Source of the DNA: Mycobacterium sp.
Lineage (GTDB): Bacteria; Actinomycetota; Actinomycetes; Mycobacteriales; Mycobacteriaceae
Assembly: GCF_008709575.1 (NCBI RefSeq)
Contig: NZ_VYIK01000015.1
Coordinates: 1-46,553 of the forward strand
Direction: 5' to 3'
Length of the DNA stretch: 46,553 bases
Part shown: in pieces, positions 9,993-22,151 of the stretch
Numbering within the stretch: position 1 is the first letter of the stretch
Layout: each line of letters begins with the position of its first letter
Program-made: the position numbers and the translations under genes
Notes under the pieces: generated by a model
What the model was told of the DNA's origin: nothing
Database searches by the model: none
What the model saw: the letters and a program-made list of their open reading frames with translations, nothing else

Positions 9993-11038
9993 TGGCCGAC
10001 ACGCTGGCGGTGCTGGCCACCCTGGTGCTGGTGGCCGCCAATGCGTTCTTCGTCAGTGCCGAGTTCGCGCTGATCTCGGTGCGCCGTGACCGGCTCGAGG
10101 CGCTGGCCCAGCAGGGCCGATCACGCGCGGTGGTCGTGATCCGGGCGGGTGAGCAGCTGCCGTTGATGTTCGCCGGCGCGCAGCTCGGCGTCACCGTGTC
10201 GTCGATCCTGCTCGGGCGGGTCGGCCAGCCCGCGGTCGCCGATCTGCTGCGGCCGCTGGCCGACCTGGCCGGTGTGCACCGTGCGCTGCTGCACACGGTG
10301 TCGTTCCTGGGCGCACTGGCGGTCGTGGTGACCCTGCACATGCTGCTCGGCGAGATGGTGCCGAAGAACATCGCGATCGCCGGCCCGGAGACGGCCGCGA
10401 TGCTGCTGATACCGCCTTACCTGAGGTATGTGCGGGCCGCGCGCCCGTTTATCGTGTTGTACAACTGGTGTGCCACCGGGTTACTGCGGCTGTTCGGGGT
10501 GCCGCTGCGCGACGAGCTCGACGTCACCGTCTCGACCGTCGAGCTGTCCGAGATGATCGCCGAATCGCTGTCGGAAGGTCTGCTGGACCCCGAGGAACAC
10601 ACCCGGCTCACCCGGGCGCTGCAGATCCGCACCCGGGTGGTGGCCGACGTCGCCGTGCCGATCGGCCACATCCGCACGGTGCCGGTGACGGCGGCGGGCG
10701 CGGGCCCGACGGTCGCCGCGGTCGAGCAGGCGCTCGCCGACACCGGGTACTCCCGGTTTCCGGTCACCGACGCCGACGGGCGGTTCGTCGGTTACCTGCA
10801 CATCAAGGATCTGCTGTCGCTGGGCCCGCAAGCCGTGATCGACCCGGCGGCCGTGCGCCCACTGCCGGAGGTTCCCGAGTCGATGCCGTCCGTGGAGGCG
10901 CTGTCTCGGCTGCGCCGCAGCAAGAGTCACCTGGCCCTGGTGACTTCCGAGAACGGCCGGGTGGTGGGAATGGTGGCGCTGGAGGATCTGCTGCAAGACC
11001 TCATCGGCACCGCCGGCGATCGGACACACCGTGGCTGA
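9989..11038 (+). CDS. DUF21-CBS membrane protein, partner paralogue (Rv1841c-like)
   Basis: A 349-aa paralogue of the preceding protein. It has the DUF21 membrane domain ([31 protein letters not shown]) and a CBS pair (about 215-340), but it ends there and lacks the CorC_HlyC domain. The ATGA overlap with the upstream stop implies coupled translation. Together with the paralogue's fuller architecture this suggests the two products form a hetero-oligomer in the membrane. Function is inferred from the CNNM/CorC family as divalent cation transport or sensing. The stop overlaps the next start by eight bases. Confidence 0.88.
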
Positions 11039-11909
11039 GCAGGCGACGCCGACGGTCCTCGACGAACCCGCCTGGTTGGGGCGCGCGCTGGCGCATCAGC
11101 GGCGCATCGAGACGTTTCTGCGTGATCACCGCGCCGACCGGCCGCATCCGGTGTGGGACTTCCTGTTCAGCTACTACAGCGCGCGCCCGGGACAGCTGCG
11201 CTGCTGGCATCCCGGGTTCGGTGTGGTGCTGACCGGCGGCGCCGCGGTCCGCCGGTATCGCGGTCGGCGTGGTTACACGGTCAGCGGCGACGGTGTCACC
11301 GTCAGCAGTGCCTACCTGCGCAGCCGGCGGGACACCGTGCTGTTCGTCGCCCGGCTGCTGCGCTCGACCGCCGCCCGGCCGGCCCGACTGAACTGCTTCG
11401 GATTGCACGAGTGGGCGATGGTCTACCGCAGCGGCGCCCTGCGCCACGACCGCGTGCCGCTGCGGCTGGGCGCGGCCGGTACCGACGCCGTCGTCGACGC
11501 CGAGACCCTGCGGTGCACCCACTTCGACGCGTTCCGCTTCTTCAGCGATCCCGCACGGCAGCGGAACTCCACGCAGCTCAGCCGTGCCACGCAGGTCGCC
11601 AGCGAGCAGCCAGGCTGCCTGCACGCCAACATGGACCTCTACAAGTGGTGCTACAAGCTGAGCCCGCTGATCGCCTCCGAGCTGCTGCTCGACTGTCTGG
11701 AATTGGCCGCAGCGGCCCGCGAAATCGACATGCGGGCCAGCCCGTATGATCTCAGCGACTACGGATACTCGCCCATCGCTGTGGAGAACAGCGCGGGACG
11801 TGCCGAGTATGTGCGTTGCCAGAGTGCGATCGGGCAGCGCGCAGCGCCGCTGAGGGCGGCGCTGCTGGACCGCTGTGACCTGCTGTTGCGGCTTGCCGAT
11901 TGCGGGTAG
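11031..11909 (+). CDS. Conserved actinobacterial protein of unknown function, often labelled '3-methyladenine DNA glycosylase'
   Basis: A 292-aa soluble protein. Its blocks [56 protein letters not shown] and DMRASPYDL are the hallmark of an actinobacterial family that databases often name 3-methyladenine DNA glycosylase, as I recall. I see no helix-hairpin-helix or other glycosylase motif that supports that activity. The many conserved His, Asp, Cys and aromatic residues suggest an enzyme or metal site. GTG at 11031 overlaps the upstream stop, so it is the last gene of the gnd1-guaB1-DUF21 operon. In M. tuberculosis this position is occupied by PE_PGRS34 and vapBC13. Confidence 0.75.
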   Translation: MAEQATPTVLDEPAWLGRALAHQRRIETFLRDHRADRPHPVWDFLFSYYSARPGQLRCWHPGFGVVLTGGAAVRRYRGRRGYTVSGDGVTVSSAYLRSRRDTVLFVARLLRSTAARPARLNCFGLHEWAMVYRSGALRHDRVPLRLGAAGTDAVVDAETLRCTHFDAFRFFSDPARQRNSTQLSRATQVASEQPGCLHANMDLYKWCYKLSPLIASELLLDCLELAAAAREIDMRASPYDLSDYGYSPIAVENSAGRAEYVRCQSAIGQRAAPLRAALLDRCDLLLRLADCG

Positions 11910-11925
11910 TCGCCCTATCGGCCGG

Positions 11926-11931
11926 TAAGCT
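11926..11931 (+). promoter_or_regulatory. Candidate glcB -10 element
   Basis: TAAGCT fits TANNNT, lies 34 bp before the glcB ATG, and leaves a short leader containing GGGAGG at 11950-11955. No clear -35 is visible. The same hexamer precedes blaI. Confidence 0.3.
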
Positions 11932-11959
11932 GAGTTCATTGCCCAACCAGGGAGGTAGG

Positions 11960-14173
11960 ATGACGGACCGCGTGTCGGTGGGGAACCTGCGCGTCGCCGC
12001 TGTGCTGTATGACTTCATCAACAGCGAGGCGCTGCCCGGCACCGATATCGACCCGGACAGCTTCTGGGCCGGTTTCGACAAGATCGTCGCCGACCTGACT
12101 CCGCGGAACCAGGATTTGCTCGCCCGGCGCGACGAGCTGCAGGCCCAGATCGACAAATGGCATCGCCACCGCGTGATCGAACCCCACGATCCCGAGGCTT
12201 ACCGTCGGTTCCTCACCGACATCGGTTACCTACTGCCCGAACCCGGCGACTTCACCATCACCACCTCAAATGTCGATCCGGAGATCACCACGACGGCCGG
12301 CCCGCAGCTGGTGGTCCCGGTCACCAACGCCAGGTTCGCGCTCAACGCCGCCAACGCCCGCTGGGGCTCGTTCTACGACGCGCTGTACGGCACCGACGTG
12401 ATCCCCGAAAGCGACGGCGCCGAGAGAGGCGCCGGCTACAACCCGGTGCGCGGCGAGAAGGTGATCGCCTACGTCCGCAAATTCCTCGACGAGGCGGTGC
12501 CGCTGTCGTCGGGCTCCTACGCCGACGTCACCGGCTTCACCGTCGACGACGGCCAGTTGTTGGTCACCGTGCGGGGCGACGACCTGGCGCGCGGACTGGC
12601 CAACCCCGGCCAGTTCGCCGGCTACACCGGCGCGCCCGAGTCGCCGACGTCGGTGCTGTTGAGCAACCATGGACTGCACATCGAAATCCTGATCGACCCG
12701 GAGTCGCCGGTCGGCAAGACCGACCCGGCCGGCATCAAGGACGTGGTGCTCGAGTCGGCGGTGACCACGATCATCGACTTCGAGGACTCGGTGGCCGCCG
12801 TCGACGCCGAGGACAAAGTACTCGGCTACCGCAACTGGCTGGGTTTGAACAAGGGCGATCTGGCAGCCGAGGTGGACAAGGGCGGCGCCACGTTCACCCG
12901 AACCCTCAACCGCGACCGCCACTACACCGCGCCCGACGGGGGCGAGCTCGTCATGCCCGGTCGCAGCCTGATGTTCGTCCGCAATGTCGGTCATCTGATG
13001 ACCAACGACGCGATCGTGCGGAGCGATGGCGACGCAGCAGAGGCGGTGTTCGAGGGCATCATGGATGCGCTGATCACCGGCTTGTGCGCGATTCACGGGC
13101 TGAAAACCGGGGACGCCAACGGGCCGCTGATAAACAGCCGCACCGGCTCCATCTACATCGTCAAGCCCAAGATGCACGGGCCGGAGGAGGTCGCGTTCAC
13201 CTGCGAGCTGTTCAGCCGGGTCGAAGATGTGCTCGGACTGCCGCAGACCACCCTCAAGGTCGGCGTGATGGACGAGGAACGTCGCACCACCGTCAACCTG
13301 AAGGCCTGCATCAAGGCGGCCGCCGACCGGATCGTGTTCATCAACACCGGTTTTCTGGACCGGACCGGCGACGAGATCCACACCTCGATGGAGGCCGGCC
13401 CGATGGTCCGCAAGGGCGCCATGAAGACCCAGCCGTGGATCCTGGCTTACGAGGACCACAACGTCGACACCGGGCTGGCCGCCGGATTCGCCGGCCGCGC
13501 CCAGATCGGCAAGGGCATGTGGACGATGACCGATCTGATGGCTGAGATGGTTGAACAGAAAATCGCCCAGCCGCGTGCCGGCGCCAGCACCGCCTGGGTG
13601 CCCTCGCCCACAGCGGCAACCCTGCACGCCATGCACTACCACCAGGTCGACGTGATGGCGGTGCAGAAGAAGCTTGCGGGCAACCAGCGCACCACGATCG
13701 ACCAGCTGTTGAGCATTCCGCTGGCCACCCGGGAACTGGCCTGGGCGCCCGAGGAGATCCGCGAGGAGATCGACAACAACTGCCAATCCATCCTCGGATA
13801 TGTGGTGCGCTGGATCGATCAGGGCGTCGGCTGCTCGAAGGTGCCCGACATCCACAACGTCGCGTTGATGGAAGACCGGGCGACCCTGCGGATCAGCAGC
13901 CAGTTGCTGGCCAACTGGTTGCGGCACGGCGTGATCACCGCCGACGACGTGCGGGCCGGTCTGCAGCGCATGGCACCGATCGTCGACCAGCAAAACGCCG
14001 GGGATCCGGCGTACCGGCCGATGGCGCCCCACTTCGACGACAGCATCGCATTCCTGGCCGCGCAGGAGCTGATCCTGTCCGGTGGGCAACAGCCGAACGG
14101 CTACACGGAGCCGATCCTGCACCGGCGCCGCCGCGAGTTCAAAGCCCGGGAATCGGACGCGGCCGACGACTAG
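11960..14173 (+). CDS. glcB: Malate synthase G
   Basis: A 737-aa monomeric malate synthase condensing glyoxylate and acetyl-CoA to malate in the glyoxylate bypass. Catalytic residues can be placed by spacing. Arg341 is in [11 protein letters not shown]. The Mg2+ ligands are Glu439 (in MDEERRTT) and Asp467 (in [10 protein letters not shown]). Cys625 and the general base Asp639 lie in [17 protein letters not shown]. The long N-terminal clasp and C-terminal plug of the G isoform are present. The ATG at 11960 follows GGAGG with 5-nt spacing. A 20-codon in-frame extension is not needed. The gene is complete. The M. tuberculosis orthologue is also found at the cell surface. Confidence 0.97.
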   Translation: MTDRVSVGNLRVAAVLYDFINSEALPGTDIDPDSFWAGFDKIVADLTPRNQDLLARRDELQAQIDKWHRHRVIEPHDPEAYRRFLTDIGYLLPEPGDFTITTSNVDPEITTTAGPQLVVPVTNARFALNAANARWGSFYDALYGTDVIPESDGAERGAGYNPVRGEKVIAYVRKFLDEAVPLSSGSYADVTGFTVDDGQLLVTVRGDDLARGLANPGQFAGYTGAPESPTSVLLSNHGLHIEILIDPESPVGKTDPAGIKDVVLESAVTTIIDFEDSVAAVDAEDKVLGYRNWLGLNKGDLAAEVDKGGATFTRTLNRDRHYTAPDGGELVMPGRSLMFVRNVGHLMTNDAIVRSDGDAAEAVFEGIMDALITGLCAIHGLKTGDANGPLINSRTGSIYIVKPKMHGPEEVAFTCELFSRVEDVLGLPQTTLKVGVMDEERRTTVNLKACIKAAADRIVFINTGFLDRTGDEIHTSMEAGPMVRKGAMKTQPWILAYEDHNVDTGLAAGFAGRAQIGKGMWTMTDLMAEMVEQKIAQPRAGASTAWVPSPTAATLHAMHYHQVDVMAVQKKLAGNQRTTIDQLLSIPLATRELAWAPEEIREEIDNNCQSILGYVVRWIDQGVGCSKVPDIHNVALMEDRATLRISSQLLANWLRHGVITADDVRAGLQRMAPIVDQQNAGDPAYRPMAPHFDDSIAFLAAQELILSGGQQPNGYTEPILHRRRREFKARESDAADD

Positions 14174-14235
14174 GCGAGGTGCGGTGGGCAGGAAACACCC
14201 GATGGCCCGGATAACCCGCTGGGGGACGCACCGGA

Positions 14236-16035
14236 ATGGGTAAGCACAGCATTCCAGAGCCCGACAAGTTCGCCGGGGACGCGGGATACGGCGACGACGC
14301 TGCCCGGTGGCGCGGTGGTCACCGCGGCGACGGCGGACGGCGCGGCGTCAGCGTCGGCGTGATCGCGGCCCTGGTCGGGGTCGTCGTGGTGGTGTCCACA
14401 GTGATTCTGTGGCGGTTCTTCGGTGACGCGTTGTCCCACCGCTTCCGGACCGCTGCCGGGCGTTGCGTCGGTGACACCGAAACGGTCGCCGTTGTCGCCG
14501 ACCCGTCCATCGCCGAGCCGGTGCGACGCTTCGCCGAACGCTACAACGCATCGGCGGCCCCGGTCGGCGACCGGTGCGTGGCGGTCAGCGTCACCGCAGC
14601 GGACTCCGACGCCGTCGTCAGCGGTCTCCTCGCAGAATGGCCGACCGACCTGGGTGCGCGACCGGCGCTGTGGATCCCGGCCAGTTCGGTGTCGGAGGCG
14701 CGGCTGTCAGCCGCGGCCGGGCGGGCGATGATCAGCGACAGCCGCTCGCTGGTCATCTCGCCGGTGGTGTTGGCGGTGCGTCCCGAGCTCCAGCACGCCC
14801 TGGCCGGCCAGACGTGGGCGACGCTGCCCGGGCTGCAAAGCACACCTGACGGGTTGGCCGGTGTGGGGCTGCCGGCCTGGGGTTCGCTGCGACTGGCCCT
14901 GCCGCTGCAACACAACAGCGACGCCGCGCTGTTGATGGCCGAGGCGGTGGCGGCCGCCTCGGCGCCGCCCGGCGCACCGCCGACAGCGGGGGTCGGCGCG
15001 GTACGCACCCTGGTCGATAACCGGCCACAGCTGGCCGGCGACTCGCTGGACGAGGCAATGCGGGTGCTGCTGCAACCCGGCGATGCGGCGGGAATCCCGG
15101 TACACGCCGTCGTCACCACCGAACAGCAGCTGTTCCGGCGCGGCCAGTCCCCCGATGTCGCCGCCGCGCTGCGTTCCTGGTTGCCGCCCGGGCCGGCCGC
15201 GGTCGCGGACTACCCGACGGTGCTGCTGGGCGGGTCGTGGTTGTCCCCGGAGCAGGTGACGGCGGCCAGCGCATTCTCCCGGTACATCCACCGGCGCGAC
15301 CAACTCGCCGACCTGGCCAAGGAGGGTTTCCGGGCCCCGGGCGTCAACCCGCCGAGCAGCAAGGTCACCTCTTTCCCGGCGCTGCCGTCGACGCTGTCGG
15401 TCGGCGACGAGGCGATGCGCGCCACTCTGGCGGCCACCTTGACCACGCCGTCACACGGCCCGGCCGCCATCATCATGCTGGACCAGTCGCTGACCACCGA
15501 CGAGGGCGGCAAAACCCGCTTGGCCAATGTGGTTGCCGCGCTTGAGGACCGCATCCGGGCGTTGCCGCCCAGTTCGGTGATCGGGCTGTGGACATTCGAC
15601 GGCAAAGAGGGCCGCTCCGAGGTGCCGCCCGGACCGCTGGATGATTCGGTCGACGGCACGCCCCGGTCGGCGGCGCTGATCGCGGCGCTGGACCGGCAGT
15701 ATTCCTCGGCGGGCGGCGCGGTGTCGTTCACCACGCTGCGGCTGGTGTACCAGGCGGCGCTGGCCGATTTCCGGCCCGACCGACCGAATTCGGTGCTGGT
15801 GATCACCGCCGGGCCGCATACCGATCACACCCTCGACGGCCCCGGACTGCAGGACTATATCCGGGGGGCCGTCGATCCCGCCAAGCCGGTGGCGGTCAAC
15901 GTCCTCGATTTCGGTGCCGACCCCGACCGGGCAACCTGGGAAGCCGTCGCCCAACTGTCCGGCGGGCGCTACCAGAACCTGGCCACGTCAGCCTCGCCCG
16001 CGCTGGCGACCGCGGTGACCACGTTTTTGAGCTGA
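14236..16035 (+). CDS. Membrane-anchored solute-binding/vWA-domain protein (Rv1836c-like)
   Basis: A 599-aa protein with a short hydrophilic, basic cytosolic N-terminus, one transmembrane segment at about 38-59, and a large extracytoplasmic part. The first half resembles the substrate-binding fold of extracellular solute-binding proteins. The last 190 residues look like a von Willebrand A domain: strand AAIIMLDQSLT with a partial DxSxT metal site, then SVIGLWTFDG and SVLVITAGPHTDHT. Function is unknown. The binding-protein plus vWA arrangement suggests a cell-wall protein-interaction or metal-binding role. It lies 62 bp after glcB as in M. tuberculosis and ends 16 bp from the convergent gcvB. 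Confidence 0.8.
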   Translation: MGKHSIPEPDKFAGDAGYGDDAARWRGGHRGDGGRRGVSVGVIAALVGVVVVVSTVILWRFFGDALSHRFRTAAGRCVGDTETVAVVADPSIAEPVRRFAERYNASAAPVGDRCVAVSVTAADSDAVVSGLLAEWPTDLGARPALWIPASSVSEARLSAAAGRAMISDSRSLVISPVVLAVRPELQHALAGQTWATLPGLQSTPDGLAGVGLPAWGSLRLALPLQHNSDAALLMAEAVAAASAPPGAPPTAGVGAVRTLVDNRPQLAGDSLDEAMRVLLQPGDAAGIPVHAVVTTEQQLFRRGQSPDVAAALRSWLPPGPAAVADYPTVLLGGSWLSPEQVTAASAFSRYIHRRDQLADLAKEGFRAPGVNPPSSKVTSFPALPSTLSVGDEAMRATLAATLTTPSHGPAAIIMLDQSLTTDEGGKTRLANVVAALEDRIRALPPSSVIGLWTFDGKEGRSEVPPGPLDDSVDGTPRSAALIAALDRQYSSAGGAVSFTTLRLVYQAALADFRPDRPNSVLVITAGPHTDHTLDGPGLQDYIRGAVDPAKPVAVNVLDFGADPDRATWEAVAQLSGGRYQNLATSASPALATAVTTFLS

Positions 16036-16051
16036 TCGGACGTCGCCGGGA

Positions 16052-18898
<2,847 letters not shown>

Positions 18899-18920
18899 GG
18901 CGGGCTCCTGATGCGGGCGC

Positions 18921-18941
18921 AGGACCAATAATGTAGGTCCT
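18921..18941 (-). promoter_or_regulatory. Hairpin between glycine riboswitch and gcvB RBS
   Basis: AGGACC and GGTCCT form a perfect 6-bp stem around a 9-nt AT-rich loop, immediately after the second aptamer and just before the gcvB ribosome-binding site. It is a good candidate for part of the expression platform. No U-tract follows, which argues against an intrinsic terminator and for control of translation start or Rho access. Confidence 0.5.
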
Positions 18942-19152
18942 CTCCCTCTGTCACCACCCGCACCCGGGCGCCTGAGAGTTTCAGCGGCCCGTGCGCCGGG
19001 CGCCTTTCCCCGTCGGCGGACGACCGGCCGGTAGCGCCGACGCCACTTTCCAGAGGCATCGTTATCTGGTGCGGTCCGGGTGCCTGAGAGGTTGACGGAG
19101 AGGTGTTGCTCCTTCGGCGCCCGCGGCTGGCCGCCGCGGAACTCTCCCGCAC
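18942..19152 (-). ncRNA. Tandem glycine riboswitch (two aptamers) in gcvB leader
   Basis: Read on the - strand, the first aptamer runs from about 19152 to 19075: GGGAGAGTTCC, a GC-rich P2/P3 region, GCGCCGAAGGAGCAAC and CCTCTCAGGCA, all standard glycine-aptamer landmarks. The second runs from about 19055 to 18942: CTGGAAAGTGGC, CCGCCGACGGGGAAAG, AAACTCTCAGG, and the closing GGTGACAGAGGGAGAG typical of the 3' end of tandem glycine riboswitches. The linker is about 20 nt. In the second aptamer the usual CCGAAGG reads CCGACGG and P1 is less regular. The position directly before the P-protein gene makes the call secure. Expected action is to raise gcvB expression at high glycine. Confidence 0.93.
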
Positions 19153-19170
19153 GAGAGCGATGCAGTACCG

Positions 19171-19176
19171 AGTCTA
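19171..19176 (-). promoter_or_regulatory. Candidate -10 of the gcvB riboswitch transcript
   Basis: On the - strand this reads TAGACT, a good TANNNT -10, placing a transcript start near 19164, about 12 nt before the first aptamer helix. The same hexamer precedes fmt. Confidence 0.5.
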
Positions 19177-19261
19177 CCCAGCCGCCGCCAGTCTGCGCGT
19201 GGGCCACCGCCACGCCGCGGTATGCGGGCGACTACGCACGTGCGCAACCGTGGGCGGCGGG

Positions 19262-19906
19262 TCAGCCGATCTTGAGGTCGCGGTGTTTGCGTCGCGAGGC
19301 CAGCTCGTCCTCCGGGGCCGCGATCGATTCCCCGCCGTCGGCCCGCTCGCCGGGGAAATCAGCGATGACGCCGGTCAGCTCACGCATTGCTCCGGACACG
19401 GCGATGCCGAACACGCCTTGGCCTCCTTGTAGCAGGTCGACCACCTCTTCGGCGGAGGTGCACTCGTACACCGTGGTGCCGTCGGAGAACAACGTGATGT
19501 TGGCCAGATCCTGCACGCCGCGCCGACGCAGGTGCTCGACGGCGACCCGGATGTTGTGCAGCGAGATGCCGGTGTCCAAAAGCCGCTTGACGATCTTGAG
19601 GACCAAGATGTCCTTGAACGAGTACAGCCGCTGGCTGCCGGATCCGGCCGCACTGCGGATCGACGGCACCACCAGCGATGTGCGCGCCCAGTAGTCGAGC
19701 TGCCGGTAGGTGATGCCGGCGATCTGACACGCGCTCGGGCCGCGGTAGCCGACCAGCTCGTCGGGCACCGAGTCGTCCGGGAACAGGCCGCCCTGCACCG
19801 GCTCGCCCAAGGCCCCGGCGAGGGGATCAGGACTGGTGGCGGCACCATCTTCGATGGCGGGACCGGAGTCGAGCTCCAACTGGTCCTGACGCGGTGGATC
19901 GCCCAC
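19262..19906 (-). CDS. MerR-like transcriptional regulator (Rv1830/ResR-like)
   Basis: A 214-aa regulator. An acidic, variable N-terminal 50 residues precede a MerR-type winged helix (about 55-130: SACQIAGITYRQLDYWARTS, LVVPS, SQRLYSFKDILVLKIVKRLL). A small effector-like C-terminal region follows (LFSDGTTVYECTSAEEVVDL), then a charged tail. It is the apparent orthologue of Rv1830, called ResR or McdR, which I recall affects division and cell growth and whose variants are linked to antibiotic resilience in clinical M. tuberculosis. GTG at 19906 has GAGAGGAAG upstream. It lies between gcvB and the BFN-domain gene, on the same strand but with its own likely promoter. Confidence 0.88.
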   Translation of the reverse strand: MGDPPRQDQLELDSGPAIEDGAATSPDPLAGALGEPVQGGLFPDDSVPDELVGYRGPSACQIAGITYRQLDYWARTSLVVPSIRSAAGSGSQRLYSFKDILVLKIVKRLLDTGISLHNIRVAVEHLRRRGVQDLANITLFSDGTTVYECTSAEEVVDLLQGGQGVFGIAVSGAMRELTGVIADFPGERADGGESIAAPEDELASRRKHRDLKIG

Positions 19907-19981
19907 GGGTGCTTCCTCTCGCCGATCGCGCTCGTTGTGTGACTGCCTGGCAGCCGCGTTTGCTCAAGGCCGAGTGCTTGT

Positions 19982-19987
19982 GAGCAT
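19982..19987 (-). promoter_or_regulatory. Candidate -10 for the MerR-like (ResR) gene
   Basis: TATGCT on the - strand, 76 nt before the GTG start. It is the best TANNNT in the 231-bp gap upstream of the gene. No good -35 is apparent. Confidence 0.35.
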
Positions 19988-20137
19988 ACGCTTTTCGACA
20001 CGCTGTCGTGCTGGTAGAACTAATCGGGTCGCGATCAAAGTATGGCTGCCGCTGCGATCACTCCACGCTTTCCGGTGGGCGTGTCGAGGGGAAAGCAGCA
20101 GATGAGACGCATCCGTGATCTCCCCGTGGGCGGGGCG

Positions 20138-20632
20138 TCAGGTCGCCTTGAAGTCGTCGGGCGACACGCTGTCCAAGAACTCCTTGAACTTCTCCACCTC
20201 GTCTTCGCGGGCCGCGCCGGCGGATTCCTCGTCGTTTTCGTCGGGAATCAGCAGACCGGCCTCGGCCAGCACGGCCTCCTCCACGTAGATCGGCACACCG
20301 ACTCGCAGCGCGATGGCCACCGAATCCGACGGGCGGGCCGACACCGTGATATTGCGGTCGAAGATCAGGTCGGCATAAAAGGTGCCTTCCTGAAGGTCGA
20401 CGATCCGCACCTCTTTGAGCGAATGGCCAAGCGCGGCAATCAGATCCCTGATCAGGTCGTGCGTCAGGGGCCGCGGCGGCTCGACGCCCTGCTGCTCCAG
20501 GGCGATCGCGGCCGCCTCGGACTGGCCGATCCAGATCGGCAGATACCGATCACCGTTGGCCTCGCGCAGCAAAAGCACCGGTTGGTTCTGGGGCTGCTCG
20601 ACGCGGATGCCGACGACGCGAACTTCACCCAT
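20138..20632 (-). CDS. Bifunctional nuclease (BFN/DUF151) domain protein (Rv1829-like)
   Basis: A 164-aa protein. Most of its length (about 1-130) is a BFN/DUF151 domain: PVLLLREANGDRYLPIWIG, EAAAIALEQQG, RPLTHDLIRDLI and ARPSDSVAIALRVGVPIYVEE are conserved blocks. The tail is acidic (DENDEESAGAAREDEVEKF). Plant members are dual RNase/DNases. The Thermotoga structure left bacterial function open, and the mycobacterial homologue is uncharacterised to my knowledge. GGAGGG precedes the ATG. It lies between two MerR-type regulators, 107 bp downstream of the second. Confidence 0.9.
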   Translation of the reverse strand: MGEVRVVGIRVEQPQNQPVLLLREANGDRYLPIWIGQSEAAAIALEQQGVEPPRPLTHDLIRDLIAALGHSLKEVRIVDLQEGTFYADLIFDRNITVSARPSDSVAIALRVGVPIYVEEAVLAEAGLLIPDENDEESAGAAREDEVEKFKEFLDSVSPDDFKAT

Positions 20633-20739
20633 CTGTTACTGCCCTCCGCACATGGTGCTGTGTGAACCTGCGGCTTGCCCCGGCGGATGGTGCAAACACC
20701 AATCCGCCGAACACAAGCTGTCGTTCGCAGTCTAGTCCT

Positions 20740-21483
20740 TTAGCGGTGCAAAGCGTCGTGCACTGCGGACTTGATCAACGAGGTGTGCAGTGTGATCGCC
20801 AACGCGGCGACCTCCCGCGCCAGGTCGTCGGCGCGGTCGCGCGCGCCGGCTTTACCGCCTTTGACGACGGGCCCGGCTATCTGCGCGATCAGGTCGCATT
20901 GCCGATCGGCTGCCGAGCGGAACGCCCGCAGGTGGCGCGGTTCGACACCGTAGCGGGACAGTGCCCGCGCGCATTGCAGGATGACCACTGCGTGTTCGTC
21001 GAAAAACCCACCTGGCCCGGGGGTGATCACCCCGGCCTTGAGCAGTCCCCTCAGCAGCTCCTCGTCGACCCCGGACCGCTCCAGCAGATCCTCTCGGCTC
21101 AACCGGGCGCGGTGGAGTCCCGCCGCTGTCGGATCCGAGCCGACGCCGGCCTGCGCACCGCCGGCCACGGAGACCAATCTCGGCACGGCCCAGGGCGATC
21201 CGGACAACGGCAGTTCACCGTCGGGCTGGGCATCCAGTTGCGCCTTGATCACTTTCAGCGGCAGGTAGTGATCGCGCTGCGCGGTCAGGATGAAGCGCAG
21301 CCGGGCGCAGTCGTAGGCGGTGAACCTCCGATACCCGGATGCGGCGCGTTGCGGCGTGACCAGGCCTTCGGCCTCCAGGAATCGAATTTTGGAGATGGTG
21401 ACGTCCGGGAACTCGTCCCGGAGCTGCTCGAGGACTGCTCCGATCGACATCCCGGTCGGCCCGGGCGTCTCGGGTGCGGTCAC
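20740..21483 (-). CDS. MerR-family transcriptional regulator (Rv1828-like)
   Basis: A 247-aa protein with an N-terminal winged helix-turn-helix: [60 protein letters not shown] long helical C-terminal domain follows ([54 protein letters not shown]). It matches Rv1828, for which I recall a DNA-binding domain structure and self-regulation. GTG at 21483 shares one base with the garA stop, so it is translationally coupled to garA. A link to GarA-controlled carbon metabolism is inferred from this overlap only. Confidence 0.92.
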   Translation of the reverse strand: MTAPETPGPTGMSIGAVLEQLRDEFPDVTISKIRFLEAEGLVTPQRAASGYRRFTAYDCARLRFILTAQRDHYLPLKVIKAQLDAQPDGELPLSGSPWAVPRLVSVAGGAQAGVGSDPTAAGLHRARLSREDLLERSGVDEELLRGLLKAGVITPGPGGFFDEHAVVILQCARALSRYGVEPRHLRAFRSAADRQCDLIAQIAGPVVKGGKAGARDRADDLAREVAALAITLHTSLIKSAVHDALHR

Positions 21484-21950
21484 TAGCTTTCCGGCCTCCC
21501 TCCGTCACCGGGCTTGGGGCCGGTCAAAAACACCAGGCGGAACTTGCCGATCTGGACTTCGTCGCCGTTGGCCAGCACCGCGGAATCGACCGGCTCGCGG
21601 TTGACGTACGTGCCGTTGAGGCTGCCCACGTCGACGACGTGGAATTCGTCGCCCTCCAATCGGAACTCGGCGTGCCGACGGCTCACCGTGACGTCGTCGA
21701 GGAAAATGTCGCTGTCGGGATGTCGGCCGGCCGAGGTGATGGGCTGATCGAGCAGGAAGCGGGAGCCGGCGTTGGGACCGCGCTTGACGACCAGTAAGGC
21801 CGATCCGGCCGGCAGTCCCTCGACACCGGAAACGGCGCTTTCACCGCCCGCTTGCGCGGGTGCTTCCAATTCGTTGAGGAAATCGGCGCGGAATACCGAG
21901 GTGGTCTCCACGGTGACTTCGTCGGAGGTCTGGTCGTCGTTTTCCGTCAC
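21483..21950 (-). CDS. garA: GarA, FHA-domain regulator of 2-oxoglutarate metabolism
   Basis: A 155-aa protein. The N-terminal tail carries the phosphorylation motif VETTSVF, with Thr16 and Thr17 corresponding to the PknG/PknB sites of M. tuberculosis GarA. The FHA domain (about 52-140) has the phosphothreonine-binding blocks [20 protein letters not shown] and [17 protein letters not shown]. Unphosphorylated GarA inhibits 2-oxoglutarate dehydrogenase and the NAD-glutamate dehydrogenase and activates glutamate synthase, as established in mycobacteria. GTG at 21950 has AAGGAG upstream. The N-terminus is about seven residues shorter than in M. tuberculosis. gcvH lies upstream with a gap of 201 bp that has no gene. 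Confidence 0.96.
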   Translation of the reverse strand: MTENDDQTSDEVTVETTSVFRADFLNELEAPAQAGGESAVSGVEGLPAGSALLVVKRGPNAGSRFLLDQPITSAGRHPDSDIFLDDVTVSRRHAEFRLEGDEFHVVDVGSLNGTYVNREPVDSAVLANGDEVQIGKFRLVFLTGPKPGDGGRPES

Positions 21951-22151
21951 CCGCTGCTCCTTACTGGCCGCTGTGGCGTTATCTGTTGAGGGATCTGTGT
22001 AGGGTCTGTCCAGGCCTGCTCGGTCGGCTCCTCGCCGGGTCCGTGCCGGCTCGATCGTCGACGTGTCGACCGTACCGCGCCCAGGTTCCCCATGGGTCCC
22101 CCACCGCCGGATCGGCGGCCGCCATCTGATTGCCCGGCTCGGCCACCGTGT

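Noticed and set aside
18899..19213. gcvB extended upstream to 1053 aa
   Set aside because: The extension is the riboswitch sequence translated. GTG at 18898 has a good AGGAG and the normal P-protein N-terminus.
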